Source: Indibacter alkaliphilus LW1 | Lineage (GTDB): Bacteria > Bacteroidota > Bacteroidia > Cytophagales > Cyclobacteriaceae | Assembly (NCBI RefSeq): GCF_000295935.2 | Contig: NZ_ALWO02000040.1 | Span: forward strand, 1-64,000 | DNA: 64,000 nt | Direction: 5' to 3' | Shown: positions 16,633-25,539 of the stretch, in pieces | Position numbering within the stretch: the first letter of the stretch is position 1 | How the letters are laid out: every line of letters begins with the position of its first letter | Translations under genes and position numbers: made by a program | The notes under the pieces: model-generated | The model's database searches: none | What the model saw: the letters and a program-made list of their open reading frames with translations, nothing else | Told to the model about the DNA's origin: nothing

Positions 16633-17727
16633 CTATTTCTCCTTTTGCAACCCAGTATTCTCCATGATCTCCTCTTGCTTTTTGATAGATTCTGTATGAA
16701 CTAACTGATATAACTCCTTGATAAAATCAGGATTTAAATGAAGAGCTGTACCCCACTCTGGTCTTGTTTCAAACACTTTTTTCCAACGCTCCATTTGAAA
16801 GATAGCCACGTTATTTAACTTTTTATACTCACCTGCTTTTTCTACGAGCTTCATTCTCCTGCTCAATGTCTCCAAAAATTCCCTATCCACTTGATCTATC
16901 TGTTCTCTGATAAGCTCCAGTTGAGATTGAAAAATGGGGTTTTCAGTTGATGTAGACCTTATTTGCAAGTCTTGGATCAATTTTTCCAAGACTTCGGGTG
17001 TAACCTGCTGTGCGGCATCCGACCAAGCATTTACAGGATCAAAATGAGATTCGATAATCAAACCATCAAAATTCAGGTCCATTGCCATCTGAGCCACTGA
17101 AGCCAAAAGATCCCTTTTTCCACAAATGTGGCTTGGGTCATTTAATAGAGGGAGATTGGGGTACCTGGTCTTCAGTTCAAGCGGAATCTGCCAAGTCGGA
17201 CTATTTCTATAAACTTGGTCATTGAAATTGGAAAAACCTCTATGAATACCTGCTAGCTTTTTGATTCCCGCCTGATTAATCCTCTCCAATGCTCCAATCC
17301 ATAATGCCAAGTCAGGGTTTACAGGGTTCTTAATCATGACAGGAATATCCACACCTTTCAGACTATCAGCTATTTCTTGGACTGCAAAAGGATTTACAGT
17401 CGTTCTGGCCCCTATCCACAAAAGATCTATGCCATATTCCAATGCCTTTTGTACATGGTAGGGGTTTGCTACTTCTATGGCGAATTGGACCTGATACTTT
17501 TCTTTGACTTCCTGAATCCATGGCAGTGCGATCTCCCCCACGCCTTCAAAACTATTGGGCCGTGTTCTAGGCTTCCATACACCTCCTCTGATCCACTTAA
17601 AACCTCTTGATGCCAGATCCTTCACTGTAGTATTCAGTTGGTTGGGAGTTTCCACACTACAGGGGCCTGCAATGTAAAGGGGAGCTTTGGCATCCAAGCC
17701 CCATTCGTTTAGATTAAGAATATCCAA
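16633..17727 (-). CDS. Bifunctional DAHP synthase / chorismate mutase (paralogue 2)
   Basis: A 364-residue paralogue of the 15087-16184 protein with the same order: DAHP synthase (YIAGPCSVETPNQL, RGGVWKPRTRPNSFEGVG, LLWIGARTTVNPFAVQEIA, LNDPSHICGKRD) and AroQ-type chorismate mutase (about residues 270-350). The start appears to be TTG at 17727: no in-frame ATG or GTG lies between it and the upstream stop, and the N-terminus aligns with paralogue 1. It is monocistronic and lacks the leader peptide and terminator of paralogue 1. The two copies may respond to different end products. Confidence 0.9.
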   Translation of the reverse strand: MDILNLNEWGLDAKAPLYIAGPCSVETPNQLNTTVKDLASRGFKWIRGGVWKPRTRPNSFEGVGEIALPWIQEVKEKYQVQFAIEVANPYHVQKALEYGIDLLWIGARTTVNPFAVQEIADSLKGVDIPVMIKNPVNPDLALWIGALERINQAGIKKLAGIHRGFSNFNDQVYRNSPTWQIPLELKTRYPNLPLLNDPSHICGKRDLLASVAQMAMDLNFDGLIIESHFDPVNAWSDAAQQVTPEVLEKLIQDLQIRSTSTENPIFQSQLELIREQIDQVDREFLETLSRRMKLVEKAGEYKKLNNVAIFQMERWKKVFETRPEWGTALHLNPDFIKELYQLVHTESIKKQEEIMENTGLQKEK

Positions 17728-17941
17728 GAATACTAAATTTTGATTGCGTACTTTATTAACAGAAATTTCATCCTTCTTGTTAATAAAAGTAAGGATTTGC
17801 TAAGGTGATGTTAAAGGTAAGTTCAAAAATTAAAAAATCCATTTCTCAATGAATTACAAAATAGCATTCCCATGGATTTAATTTTTTATGTGAGCGGACT
17901 CAAATAGCCAAACATAACTTATCCCCATGGTGTTTTTTTGA

Positions 17942-17949
17942 TATATTTG
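17942..17949 (+). promoter_or_regulatory. Possible -7 element of the proline dehydrogenase gene
   Basis: TATATTTG matches the Bacteroidota -7 consensus TAnnTTTG and lies 19 bp before the start codon at 17969. No clear TTTG is found at the expected -33 distance, so this is tentative. Confidence 0.4.
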
Positions 17950-17968
17950 CAGCCAGAAACGACTTGCT

Positions 17969-19150
17969 ATGCCAGTAAAACCCAAAATTTCTTTTGAGAA
18001 CTTAGAAGTGGCTTTTGCTTCCAAATCAGATGCGGAACTCAGAAAAATGTATCTCATTTTTGCCACTGTTAATAACAACCTTGCGGTAAGCTTGGGAACC
18101 AAATTGGCCAATTGGTCATTTGCTTTGAAGCTGCCTATCAAGGGCTTGATGAAAAAAACCATGTTTGGTCACTTCTGCGGAGGGGAAGATATTGATGATT
18201 GTCAGAAATCTTTAGAAGAACTGGCCAAATATAATATCCATACCATCTTGGATTATTCTGTTGAGGGCAAAGGAAATGAAGAGAGTTATGAGGCTACAAA
18301 ACAAGAAATCCTCAAGACCATTGCACGTTCAGCAGGAGATGATAGGATACCTTTTGCAGTATTCAAGGTTACAGGCTTAGGGGATTACAAGCTGATGACC
18401 AAGATTCAGGCAGGCAAAAAGTTGAATGAAAAGGAAAAATCCTTATTCGAAAGATTAAAAGGAAGAGTAGACGAACTTTGCAAGGCAGCATTTGATGCCA
18501 ATACAAAAATTCTGGTGGATGCTGAAGAATCCTGGTTTCAAGATGTCATTGATCAAATGACTTATGAAGCAATGGAAAAATACAATCAAGATTCATGCAT
18601 TGTATATAATACTTACCAGATGTACAGGCATGACATGTTGCAAAGGTTGAAAGATGCACATCAAGAAGCACAAAGAAAAAACTACATTCTCGGAGCTAAA
18701 TTGGTCAGGGGAGCTTACATGGAAAAGGAAAGGGACAGAGCAAAGGATAAAGGATATTCCAGCCCAATCCAGCCCGACAAAGCGTCTTCTGACAGAGATT
18801 ATGATGCTGCATTGAAATACTGTGTTGAAAACCTGAAATCCATAGCACTCGTCTCGGGTTCTCACAATGAAAAAAGTAATATTTACCTGACTGAATTGAT
18901 CTCAGAATATGGAATCAACCCTCAAGATGATAAAGTTTATTTTGCTCAGCTGTATGGTATGAGTGACAACATCTCTTTTAACTTGGCTGATGCAGGTTAC
19001 AACGTTGTCAAATACGTCCCCTATGGACCGGTAGAAAAGGTAATGCCTTATCTATCCAGAAGAGCAGAAGAAAATACATCTGTGGCAGGGCAAAGCAGTA
19101 GAGAACTTGATTTGATCAAGAGGGAGATTGCCCGAAGAAAAAAGAAATAA
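17969..19150 (+). CDS. Proline dehydrogenase
   Basis: A 393-residue FAD enzyme oxidising proline to pyrroline-5-carboxylate, the first step of proline use as carbon, nitrogen or redox source. Family marks are DAEESWFQDVID, the catalytic/FAD region YNTYQMYRHDMLQRL, LGAKLVRGAYMEKERDRA, GSHNEKS, and the C-terminal YVPYGPVEKVMPYLSRRAEEN (arginines binding the proline carboxylate). It is a stand-alone proline dehydrogenase, not a PutA fusion; a P5C dehydrogenase gene is not in the window. It is transcribed divergently from DAHP synthase paralogue 2, and the 80-bp gap to lysS suggests possible but not certain co-transcription. Confidence 0.92.
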   Translation: MPVKPKISFENLEVAFASKSDAELRKMYLIFATVNNNLAVSLGTKLANWSFALKLPIKGLMKKTMFGHFCGGEDIDDCQKSLEELAKYNIHTILDYSVEGKGNEESYEATKQEILKTIARSAGDDRIPFAVFKVTGLGDYKLMTKIQAGKKLNEKEKSLFERLKGRVDELCKAAFDANTKILVDAEESWFQDVIDQMTYEAMEKYNQDSCIVYNTYQMYRHDMLQRLKDAHQEAQRKNYILGAKLVRGAYMEKERDRAKDKGYSSPIQPDKASSDRDYDAALKYCVENLKSIALVSGSHNEKSNIYLTELISEYGINPQDDKVYFAQLYGMSDNISFNLADAGYNVVKYVPYGPVEKVMPYLSRRAEENTSVAGQSSRELDLIKREIARRKKK

Positions 19151-19230
19151 ATCATTAAACTTAATTTCCAACAGCTTTTAATCAGCTTGGATTTTCAGGT
19201 TGAATAAATAGCAAAAACAAAAAGGAAAGA

Positions 19231-20949
19231 ATGCAATTACTTAGCGAACAGGAATTAGAAAGAAGAAAAGACAGGGAAGAGTTGATGAAAATCGGGATCA
19301 ATCCATACCCGGCAGAATCATTCCCCATCAACGTTACAGCTCTGGATATTCATAATAATTACGAAAACAGAAAAAACGATTACAAAAATATTTCTATCGC
19401 AGGTCGATTGATGAGTAGGAGAATTATGGGTTCAGCCTCTTTTGCTGAGATCCAGGATTCAACAGGTAGGCTTCAGGTTTATGTCCGTAGGGATGATATC
19501 TGCGAGGGCGAAGACAAGACTCTTTACAATACCGTTTTCAAAAAATTACTTGGTATAGGAGATTTCATAGGGGTAAAAGGATACATTTTCACCACACAAA
19601 CCGGCGAGATTTCTCTTCATGTTACGGAGTTGAAAGTTCTCTCTAAGGCAGTAAAACCTCTTCCAGTAGTCAAAAGAGATGAGGAAGGGAATGTATATGA
19701 CGGATTTACTGATCCTGAACTGCGCTATAGACAACGCTACGTAGACCTTACAGTTAACCCCGAAGTAAAAAATGTTTTTATCACAAGGTCCAAAATCATC
19801 AGCAACATGCGCAGGTATTTTGATGACCACGGATGGCTGGAAGTAGAAACTCCCATTCTGCAACAGGTACACGGAGGTGCTGCAGCACGTCCCTTCCAAA
19901 CCCATCACAACACTTTGGATATGCCGCTTTACTTGCGTATTGCTAATGAACTTTATCTCAAAAGGTTGATCGTTGGTGGCTTTGACGGTGTTTATGAGTT
20001 TGGTAAAATGTTCAGAAATGAAGGTATGGACCGTACTCACAATCCTGAGTTTACTTCTATGGAAATTTACGTAGCCTACAAGGATTATATTTGGATGATG
20101 GAAATGGTGGAAGAATGTCTTGAAAAAGTAACCGAATCCATCCACGGGACCACAAAGGTAAAAGTTGGTGAAAAAGAAATCGATTTTGCCGGACCTTACA
20201 GAAGACTGAGCATGTATGACTCCATCAAGGAATATGCTGGAGTGGATGTAAGTGAAATGAATGAAGAAGGACTCAGGAAAGTCTGTGCAGAAATGGGAAT
20301 AGAAGTAGATGACAGTATGGGCAAGGGCAAACTGATCGACGAGATCTTCGGCGAGAAAGTGGAAGCCAACCTAGTACAGCCAACATACATTACTGACTAT
20401 CCTATAGAAATGACTCCTCTTGCCAAAAAACACAGAAGTAAGGAAGGCTTGGTAGAAAGATTCGAGTTATTTGTCAATGGAAAAGAAATTGCAAATGCTT
20501 ATACGGAGCTCAACGACCCGATAGACCAAAGAGAAAGGTTTGAAGAACAATTGAAACTGGCTGCAAGGGGAGACGATGAAGCCATGGCCATGGATGATGA
20601 TTTCCTAAGAGCATTGGAATATGGCATGCCTCCTACTTCAGGATTGGGAATTGGGATTGACAGGCTAACCATGCTACTGACCAACAACTCCACCATCCAG
20701 GAAGTATTGTTTTTCCCTCAGATGAGACCGGAGAAAAAAGTGAAAATCGCAACTGATGAGGATTTCATGGAACTGGGAATACCTGCAGGATTGATCCCAG
20801 CTATCAGGGATTTAAATATCCATACCATCGAACAACTCAAAGAACAAGATATCAATAAGCTTTTCAATGATGTCTGCGGAAGGAGAAAAAAACTAAAGCT
20901 TGACACAAGTAATCCTACAAAAGAAGAAGTAGAAGCTTGGTTGCAATAA
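19231..20949 (+). CDS. lysS: Lysyl-tRNA synthetase, class II
   Basis: A 572-residue enzyme charging tRNA-Lys. The N-terminal OB-fold anticodon-binding domain covers about residues 50-150 (GRLMSRRIMGSASFAEIQD). The class II core carries motif 1 (RSKIISNMRRYFDDHGWLEVETPIL), motif 2 (FRNEGMDRTHNPEFTSMEIY) and motif 3 (GLGIGIDRLTMLLT). Beyond the usual end near residue 505 it has a C-terminal extension of about 65 residues (IPAGLIPAIRDLNIHTIEQL onwards), a helical domain seen in Bacteroidota LysS. An intrinsic terminator follows. Confidence 0.97.
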   Translation: MQLLSEQELERRKDREELMKIGINPYPAESFPINVTALDIHNNYENRKNDYKNISIAGRLMSRRIMGSASFAEIQDSTGRLQVYVRRDDICEGEDKTLYNTVFKKLLGIGDFIGVKGYIFTTQTGEISLHVTELKVLSKAVKPLPVVKRDEEGNVYDGFTDPELRYRQRYVDLTVNPEVKNVFITRSKIISNMRRYFDDHGWLEVETPILQQVHGGAAARPFQTHHNTLDMPLYLRIANELYLKRLIVGGFDGVYEFGKMFRNEGMDRTHNPEFTSMEIYVAYKDYIWMMEMVEECLEKVTESIHGTTKVKVGEKEIDFAGPYRRLSMYDSIKEYAGVDVSEMNEEGLRKVCAEMGIEVDDSMGKGKLIDEIFGEKVEANLVQPTYITDYPIEMTPLAKKHRSKEGLVERFELFVNGKEIANAYTELNDPIDQRERFEEQLKLAARGDDEAMAMDDDFLRALEYGMPPTSGLGIGIDRLTMLLTNNSTIQEVLFFPQMRPEKKVKIATDEDFMELGIPAGLIPAIRDLNIHTIEQLKEQDINKLFNDVCGRRKKLKLDTSNPTKEEVEAWLQ

Positions 20950-20968
20950 GAAGTTTAGAAACAGCGTG

Positions 20969-21000
20969 AAAAAAGCCGGATCCAAAGATTCGGCTTTTTT
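20969..21000 (+). terminator. Intrinsic terminator of lysS
   Basis: The stem aaaaaagccggatc / gattcggctttttt (one G-T pair, 4-nt loop) begins 20 bp after the lysS stop and ends in a T-run. Confidence 0.9.
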
Positions 21001-21133
21001 ATTTATAACAACAAGGCAGGAATAACACTACGAATAATATATTTTGAACATTTAACCCTTTTTAATGCTATATTTAAAACCATTTTTCCGATATTTTATG
21101 GAATTTTTAATAAATCAAGTAAAATAACAAGGC

Positions 21134-22348
21134 ATGAATCTTAGGTTAAACTCTGAATTTGGAACCTTAAAGGCAGTTTTAATGCATAGACCTGCTAAAG
21201 AAATTGACAGGCTTACACCTTATAACAAAGACTACTTGCTTTTTGAAGATGTTCCCTACTTGGAGGCAATGCAAAAAGAGCATGATGTTTTTACTAATCT
21301 GATCAAAGAAACAACAGGTGCAACCGTTTTCAGACTCAGAGAGCTTTTGACGCAGACACTCACCAACAGAGGTATTTTGGAAAAATTGATGATGCAGGCA
21401 TTACAGCCATCCAATCAAACCCATCTCAAAGATTACATTTTAGACAGGCTTTCAACTGCTGAATGTGCCACTGCACTTACAGCAGGCGTAAAAGTCCATG
21501 AACTGAAAAGAAAGATACCAAACCTGCCTGTCACCGAATTGCTGGATTACGCATTTATTATCCCCCCAAGCCCAAATTTGTACTTTCAAAGGGATCCCAT
21601 GGCAATCACCCCTGGGGGAATCATTTTTTCCAGTATGAAAATGGAGGGTAGGCAAAGAGAAGCTAATCTTCTCAGGGCAATATTTGAAAATCATCCGAAT
21701 TTCAAAGATCATGTTAACCAGCTTTATCCTATGATTGGTCAGGCAAATCCTCCAAGTATAGAAGGAGGGGATATTATTATTCTTTCTAAAAAGGCTGTAG
21801 CCATCGGAAACTCTGAACGTACTGATGAAAAGGCAATCTACCAAGTAGCTAAGGCTCTCTTGGCAGAAGGGACCGTAGAGCGGGTATATGAAGTACACCT
21901 ACCCCATAGACGCAATTACATGCATCTTGACACCGTCTTTACGATCCTTGATGAAAACCTTGTTTTGACCTATCCGGACGCTTTGAACTCTGTCTTACAG
22001 ACTTCTCTGTACACCATTAAAGAAATTCAGGAGGATAAAGTACATATCAAAAGACAGGTCTTGAAAGAATCCTTACTCACGGTATTGGAAAGAGAAATCC
22101 AACATCTGGAAATTTTGCATACTGCAGATGGCAACCCTGATTATTCTATGCGGGAACAGTGGTTTGACGGTGCGAATGTTTTTGCCATTGGACCCAGAAG
22201 GGTGATTTCCTACAACAGAAATAAGCATACCAACGCAGCCTTGAGGAACATGGGAGTTGAGGTATTGGAAATCCCCTCATCGGAACTATCCAGAGGACTC
22301 GGCGGCCCAAGATGCATGACCATGCCGATCAGCCGGTCGAAGATATAA
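21134..22348 (+). CDS. Arginine deiminase
   Basis: A 404-residue amidinotransferase-fold enzyme converting arginine to citrulline and ammonia. Visible are the N-terminal LNSEFGTLKAVLMHRPAKE, the guanidine-binding NLYFQRDPMAI, the SIEGGDIIIL segment, the catalytic HRRNYMHLDTVFT, and the nucleophile C394 in GLGGPRCMTMPISR. The complete set of ADI catalytic residues appears present. It stands alone: neither ornithine carbamoyltransferase nor carbamate kinase genes are adjacent, so it does not form a standard arcABC fermentation operon here. A nitrogen-supply or acid-stress role is possible (inference). Confidence 0.88.
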   Translation: MNLRLNSEFGTLKAVLMHRPAKEIDRLTPYNKDYLLFEDVPYLEAMQKEHDVFTNLIKETTGATVFRLRELLTQTLTNRGILEKLMMQALQPSNQTHLKDYILDRLSTAECATALTAGVKVHELKRKIPNLPVTELLDYAFIIPPSPNLYFQRDPMAITPGGIIFSSMKMEGRQREANLLRAIFENHPNFKDHVNQLYPMIGQANPPSIEGGDIIILSKKAVAIGNSERTDEKAIYQVAKALLAEGTVERVYEVHLPHRRNYMHLDTVFTILDENLVLTYPDALNSVLQTSLYTIKEIQEDKVHIKRQVLKESLLTVLEREIQHLEILHTADGNPDYSMREQWFDGANVFAIGPRRVISYNRNKHTNAALRNMGVEVLEIPSSELSRGLGGPRCMTMPISRSKI

Positions 22349-22693
22349 AGATGTACGATTTTGGAGTTACGATTTACGAGGCTTAATCCTTTGTTTATTG
22401 CAAAAATAAGTTTTGAAATTCTGAAAAGGTTCAATTGGGAACGATGTAACATGTACGAAGTACTAAGAGGCTGATACTTGGTGGTCGGCTTCTAGCTATT
22501 TTAACTAAGCCTCTGGAAAAACACTTAGTAAAGTCGAAGGATTTCATATCCATGCTTAATTTGTTATAATCGAGCCTTATCGATGCATACAGGCCGCTAA
22601 AAGTTTGATTGATTATTAAGTGATAAATCTCATTACACCTTTCCCATAGATAAAAGCCTCGTAATTCGTAACTCGTAACTCGAAAATGATTCT
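22349..22693. other. Intergenic region, 345 bp, bounded by an inverted repeat
   Basis: No ORF of note. The arms at 22354-22388 and 22649-22686 are imperfect inverted copies of each other (cgattt..gagttacgatttacgaggctt against aagcctcgtaattcgtaactcg). The inner 260 bp contain no gene or recognised RNA. The layout resembles a miniature inverted-repeat element or a dispersed intergenic repeat, but no target-site duplication was identified. Confidence 0.5.
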
Positions 22694-25483
22694 CTATCTA
22701 TCAAAGAAAGACCTTCTTCTACTGACTTTCAAATCCTGAAGAATGGAAGATTTCACACGTATATCTACACTGTAAGAGGTGAATCTGCCAAACGGAATCC
22801 AGTTGACACCCATCTGCCAGCAGTGTAGATCGCGATCAATTCCCAGCATGGTTTGTGTAATCTGCGCAGTCATAAAGTCATACCCCCCACTGAAATTGAT
22901 TTTCCACTTTTCCGAAATACTGACATTCCCGTTGATATTCAATGCAGATGTCACATTCACCTGTCCATCTTGCCTTCTGTTGTAAGCAATGTTGTACCCG
23001 AATCCTAAATTCCAGGGGATATCCCAATCGATATAGCGGGAAGGGTCATTCACTACCCTATTGATTTCTTCTTCCACAAATTCATTCATCTGACCACCTT
23101 GTTGTAAAAAGTCATTGGTCATATCTTCCCTCATTTCACCAGGTGTTTTCTGACCGCTAGGATTGATGTTCCCATTGATATTCATCTGTGCGGATCTCAA
23201 AGTACCTATACCTTGACCTGCAGTCCAGGCAAACTGGTTGATCCTGCGGGTAATCTCCTGGCCGGTTTGCAGGTTATTGGTGGTTCTTGTAGCGTAAGGA
23301 TCCAGGTTACCGGAAAGGTTGACTGACAACTTATTGTCAAAAAATGAGGTCCTTGTATTGAAGTTGATGGGCGAAAGATTAAAGGAGTCAGCTGCGAAAT
23401 TATAATTCGTAGAAATATTCAATGACTGTAGCAAAGGGATTTTCTTTGTGGCAGCTTCTTCGGCATCATCTTCCCTGGTTTTCAATTTGGCTTCTACCAC
23501 ATTTCTGATATTGATACTCAAAGACCTTTGTTCTCCCAAAGGTGCTCCACCAAAAATAAAACCCTGATGTCTGGCAAATAGCTGTGTTCTCCCCTGCTCA
23601 TCTACCTGCACCTCCTGATAAAATCCAAATGCCGGGTTCGAGAAATCCGGTGTCAGATTAAACCCAAAGGATGGCTGCATGTGATGTCTTATAGCCTCGA
23701 TTTTTTTACTTTTCTTGAAATTGTAAAATCCATAAACATTGGTATTCATGGCAAATGAAGTATTGTAGAAGCTGACCCTGTTGAACCCGCTTTCCAAAAT
23801 TCTATCTACCCTATTTTCTACCGGATTGTAAAAGAAATTGATCCTTTCCAAGTACCACAATTCAGTGTAATTCACTGAAGCCGTACCCGTGAAATATTTG
23901 AATAGGGTGAAATTGGAGGTAATAGGAATGGTGTTTCTCGCCCCATTATCAGCATCTCTTAGCAACTGAGGTAAATTAGCGAATGTGAAAGGAAGCACGT
24001 TCTGTTGAACAATATCCAAATCTCCCTGAGCCTGCTGCAAAGCTTGATTCTGTACACCAAATGCAGGGGTAATTCTGTTGTTAATAGAATTTTGCATATT
24101 GAAGTTCCAGGCGATGTTCAAGGTCTTCAGAGGCTCAAAGCGCACATTTGCAAAAGGATTTTGCCTGTTCATGTTGATTGCAATGTCAGGAAGAATCAGG
24201 TTGACCTCGTCATTTTGAATATTTTGGGAATGCCTCAAATTGGCAGACATACTGAAAGGAGTCCCTGCAAAAGTCTTACTGTAAGAGACATTGGAAGAAA
24301 ATTCTGAGTTGACGTTATTGGCAAAGCTGGCCGGGTTGATCACTACATTGTTGTAATTGGTAGTACCTGCATTGACAGAAGCCGAAAATCTTGATGTACC
24401 CCTAGTCTCTGGCGCATGGTTCCAGTTGACCCAGATGGTATTGTAATCCTGGGCTCTTTCAGGAAGCTCTGTCTCAGGGCTCTGAAAACGTTGGTAATCG
24501 ATATTGAAGGCTCCATTATAGCGGTATCTCTTTTTATATACAGTAGCAGCTTTGGCACCATAACCACCCTGAGTATACACATCTCCTGTAACCCTGGTAT
24601 GGATGTAATCATTGAAGGCGAAGTAATAGCCAAAATTCCGAAGGAAAAATCCCCTGACCTGTTCCTGTCCATAGGAAGGAAAAACTATTCCTGAAGCTTT
24701 TTCATCAGGAGTGTCAGGAATGATCCCAAAAGGCAGACCTGCAGGCGTAGGAATGTTATTGAAATAAAGGTTAAATGGGCCAGTAACTACTTTGTTGCCT
24801 CTTATGGATTTGATCTTTGCAGCATTGATATGCCAATGAGGTTCGGCCAGATTACAGGTGGTATAAAAACCTTTGTCCATGTAGATACTTCCATCCTGAT
24901 CTTTTTTGATAGTCTGCCCCCTCAAAAGCCCATCCTGCTGTTCTGTCACCACGTCTTTGATAATGGCTTTTTGACTTTTGAAATTATACCGCATTTCCTT
25001 GCGGATTTCATAGGTAGTCTGTCCTTCTTTAAATATAGGGTTCCCTGTAATATTACCTGTGGAATCCGTGATTCCCGAGGCGAAAAGCTCATTTTTATCC
25101 CAATCAATTATAATCAGGTCAGCATCTAGCCTGATATTTCCATACTCAAACCAGGCATCGTTGTATAGATAAACTTTATTTTGGGTAAAGTCTGTGATGA
25201 TACTATCTTCGGCGTAATAATTGATAGTGGTCTGGATATCACCTTGGGGAACGTCTGCTTCCGGGTCTGCTGGATCAGGAAGACTGTCCGACAATGACAT
25301 GTGCAGGGAATCCATCAAGCTATCGACGTCTGGAAACTGAAGGGCATTGGGGTTGAGGACAGTGTCAGGTGCGGTAAGCCTTTGCTCCGGATCTCTCTGC
25401 TGGGAATATCCAGTCTCTGGCAATGCCATGATGAGAATCAAGCCAAGCAAATAAAACCAGTAATTCCGCACTAATTGATTCAA
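22694..25483 (-). CDS. lptD: LptD-like outer-membrane LPS assembly protein
   Basis: A 929-residue protein with an N-terminal signal peptide (about residues 10-27), an acidic linker, an OstA/LptA-like jellyroll domain (about 85-220, with YLYNDAWFEYGNIRLDADLI and YNFKSQKAIIKDVVTEQQDG), and a long C-terminal beta-barrel rich in alternating aromatic strands (about 260-929). This matches the diverged Bacteroidota LptD that inserts lipopolysaccharide into the outer leaflet. It is divergent from a cell-wall amidase gene with only 56 bp between starts. The barrel makes up most of the length, as expected. Confidence 0.85.
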   Translation of the reverse strand: MNQLVRNYWFYLLGLILIMALPETGYSQQRDPEQRLTAPDTVLNPNALQFPDVDSLMDSLHMSLSDSLPDPADPEADVPQGDIQTTINYYAEDSIITDFTQNKVYLYNDAWFEYGNIRLDADLIIIDWDKNELFASGITDSTGNITGNPIFKEGQTTYEIRKEMRYNFKSQKAIIKDVVTEQQDGLLRGQTIKKDQDGSIYMDKGFYTTCNLAEPHWHINAAKIKSIRGNKVVTGPFNLYFNNIPTPAGLPFGIIPDTPDEKASGIVFPSYGQEQVRGFFLRNFGYYFAFNDYIHTRVTGDVYTQGGYGAKAATVYKKRYRYNGAFNIDYQRFQSPETELPERAQDYNTIWVNWNHAPETRGTSRFSASVNAGTTNYNNVVINPASFANNVNSEFSSNVSYSKTFAGTPFSMSANLRHSQNIQNDEVNLILPDIAINMNRQNPFANVRFEPLKTLNIAWNFNMQNSINNRITPAFGVQNQALQQAQGDLDIVQQNVLPFTFANLPQLLRDADNGARNTIPITSNFTLFKYFTGTASVNYTELWYLERINFFYNPVENRVDRILESGFNRVSFYNTSFAMNTNVYGFYNFKKSKKIEAIRHHMQPSFGFNLTPDFSNPAFGFYQEVQVDEQGRTQLFARHQGFIFGGAPLGEQRSLSINIRNVVEAKLKTREDDAEEAATKKIPLLQSLNISTNYNFAADSFNLSPINFNTRTSFFDNKLSVNLSGNLDPYATRTTNNLQTGQEITRRINQFAWTAGQGIGTLRSAQMNINGNINPSGQKTPGEMREDMTNDFLQQGGQMNEFVEEEINRVVNDPSRYIDWDIPWNLGFGYNIAYNRRQDGQVNVTSALNINGNVSISEKWKINFSGGYDFMTAQITQTMLGIDRDLHCWQMGVNWIPFGRFTSYSVDIRVKSSILQDLKVSRRRSFFDR

Positions 25484-25539
25484 ATTTAATTAAAAATGTA
25501 TAAATTTTGCCCGAGCAAAGTTAATAGGATTCAGTACGC

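Noticed and set aside
17740-17790. 12-codon frame (MKFLLIKYAIKI) upstream of DAHP synthase paralogue 2 as a second leader peptide
   Set aside because: Only one Phe and one Tyr, no terminator or alternative stems between it and the gene, and it ends 12 bp before the start codon.
19546-20145. 199-codon minus-strand reading frame inside lysS
   Set aside because: Antisense shadow of a well-conserved synthetase gene with no recognisable protein features.
21050-21133. Possible promoter of the arginine deiminase gene (ttttg ... tatattta)
   Set aside because: The spacing of about 22 bp and the missing final G in the -7 box do not fit the Bacteroidota consensus well enough.
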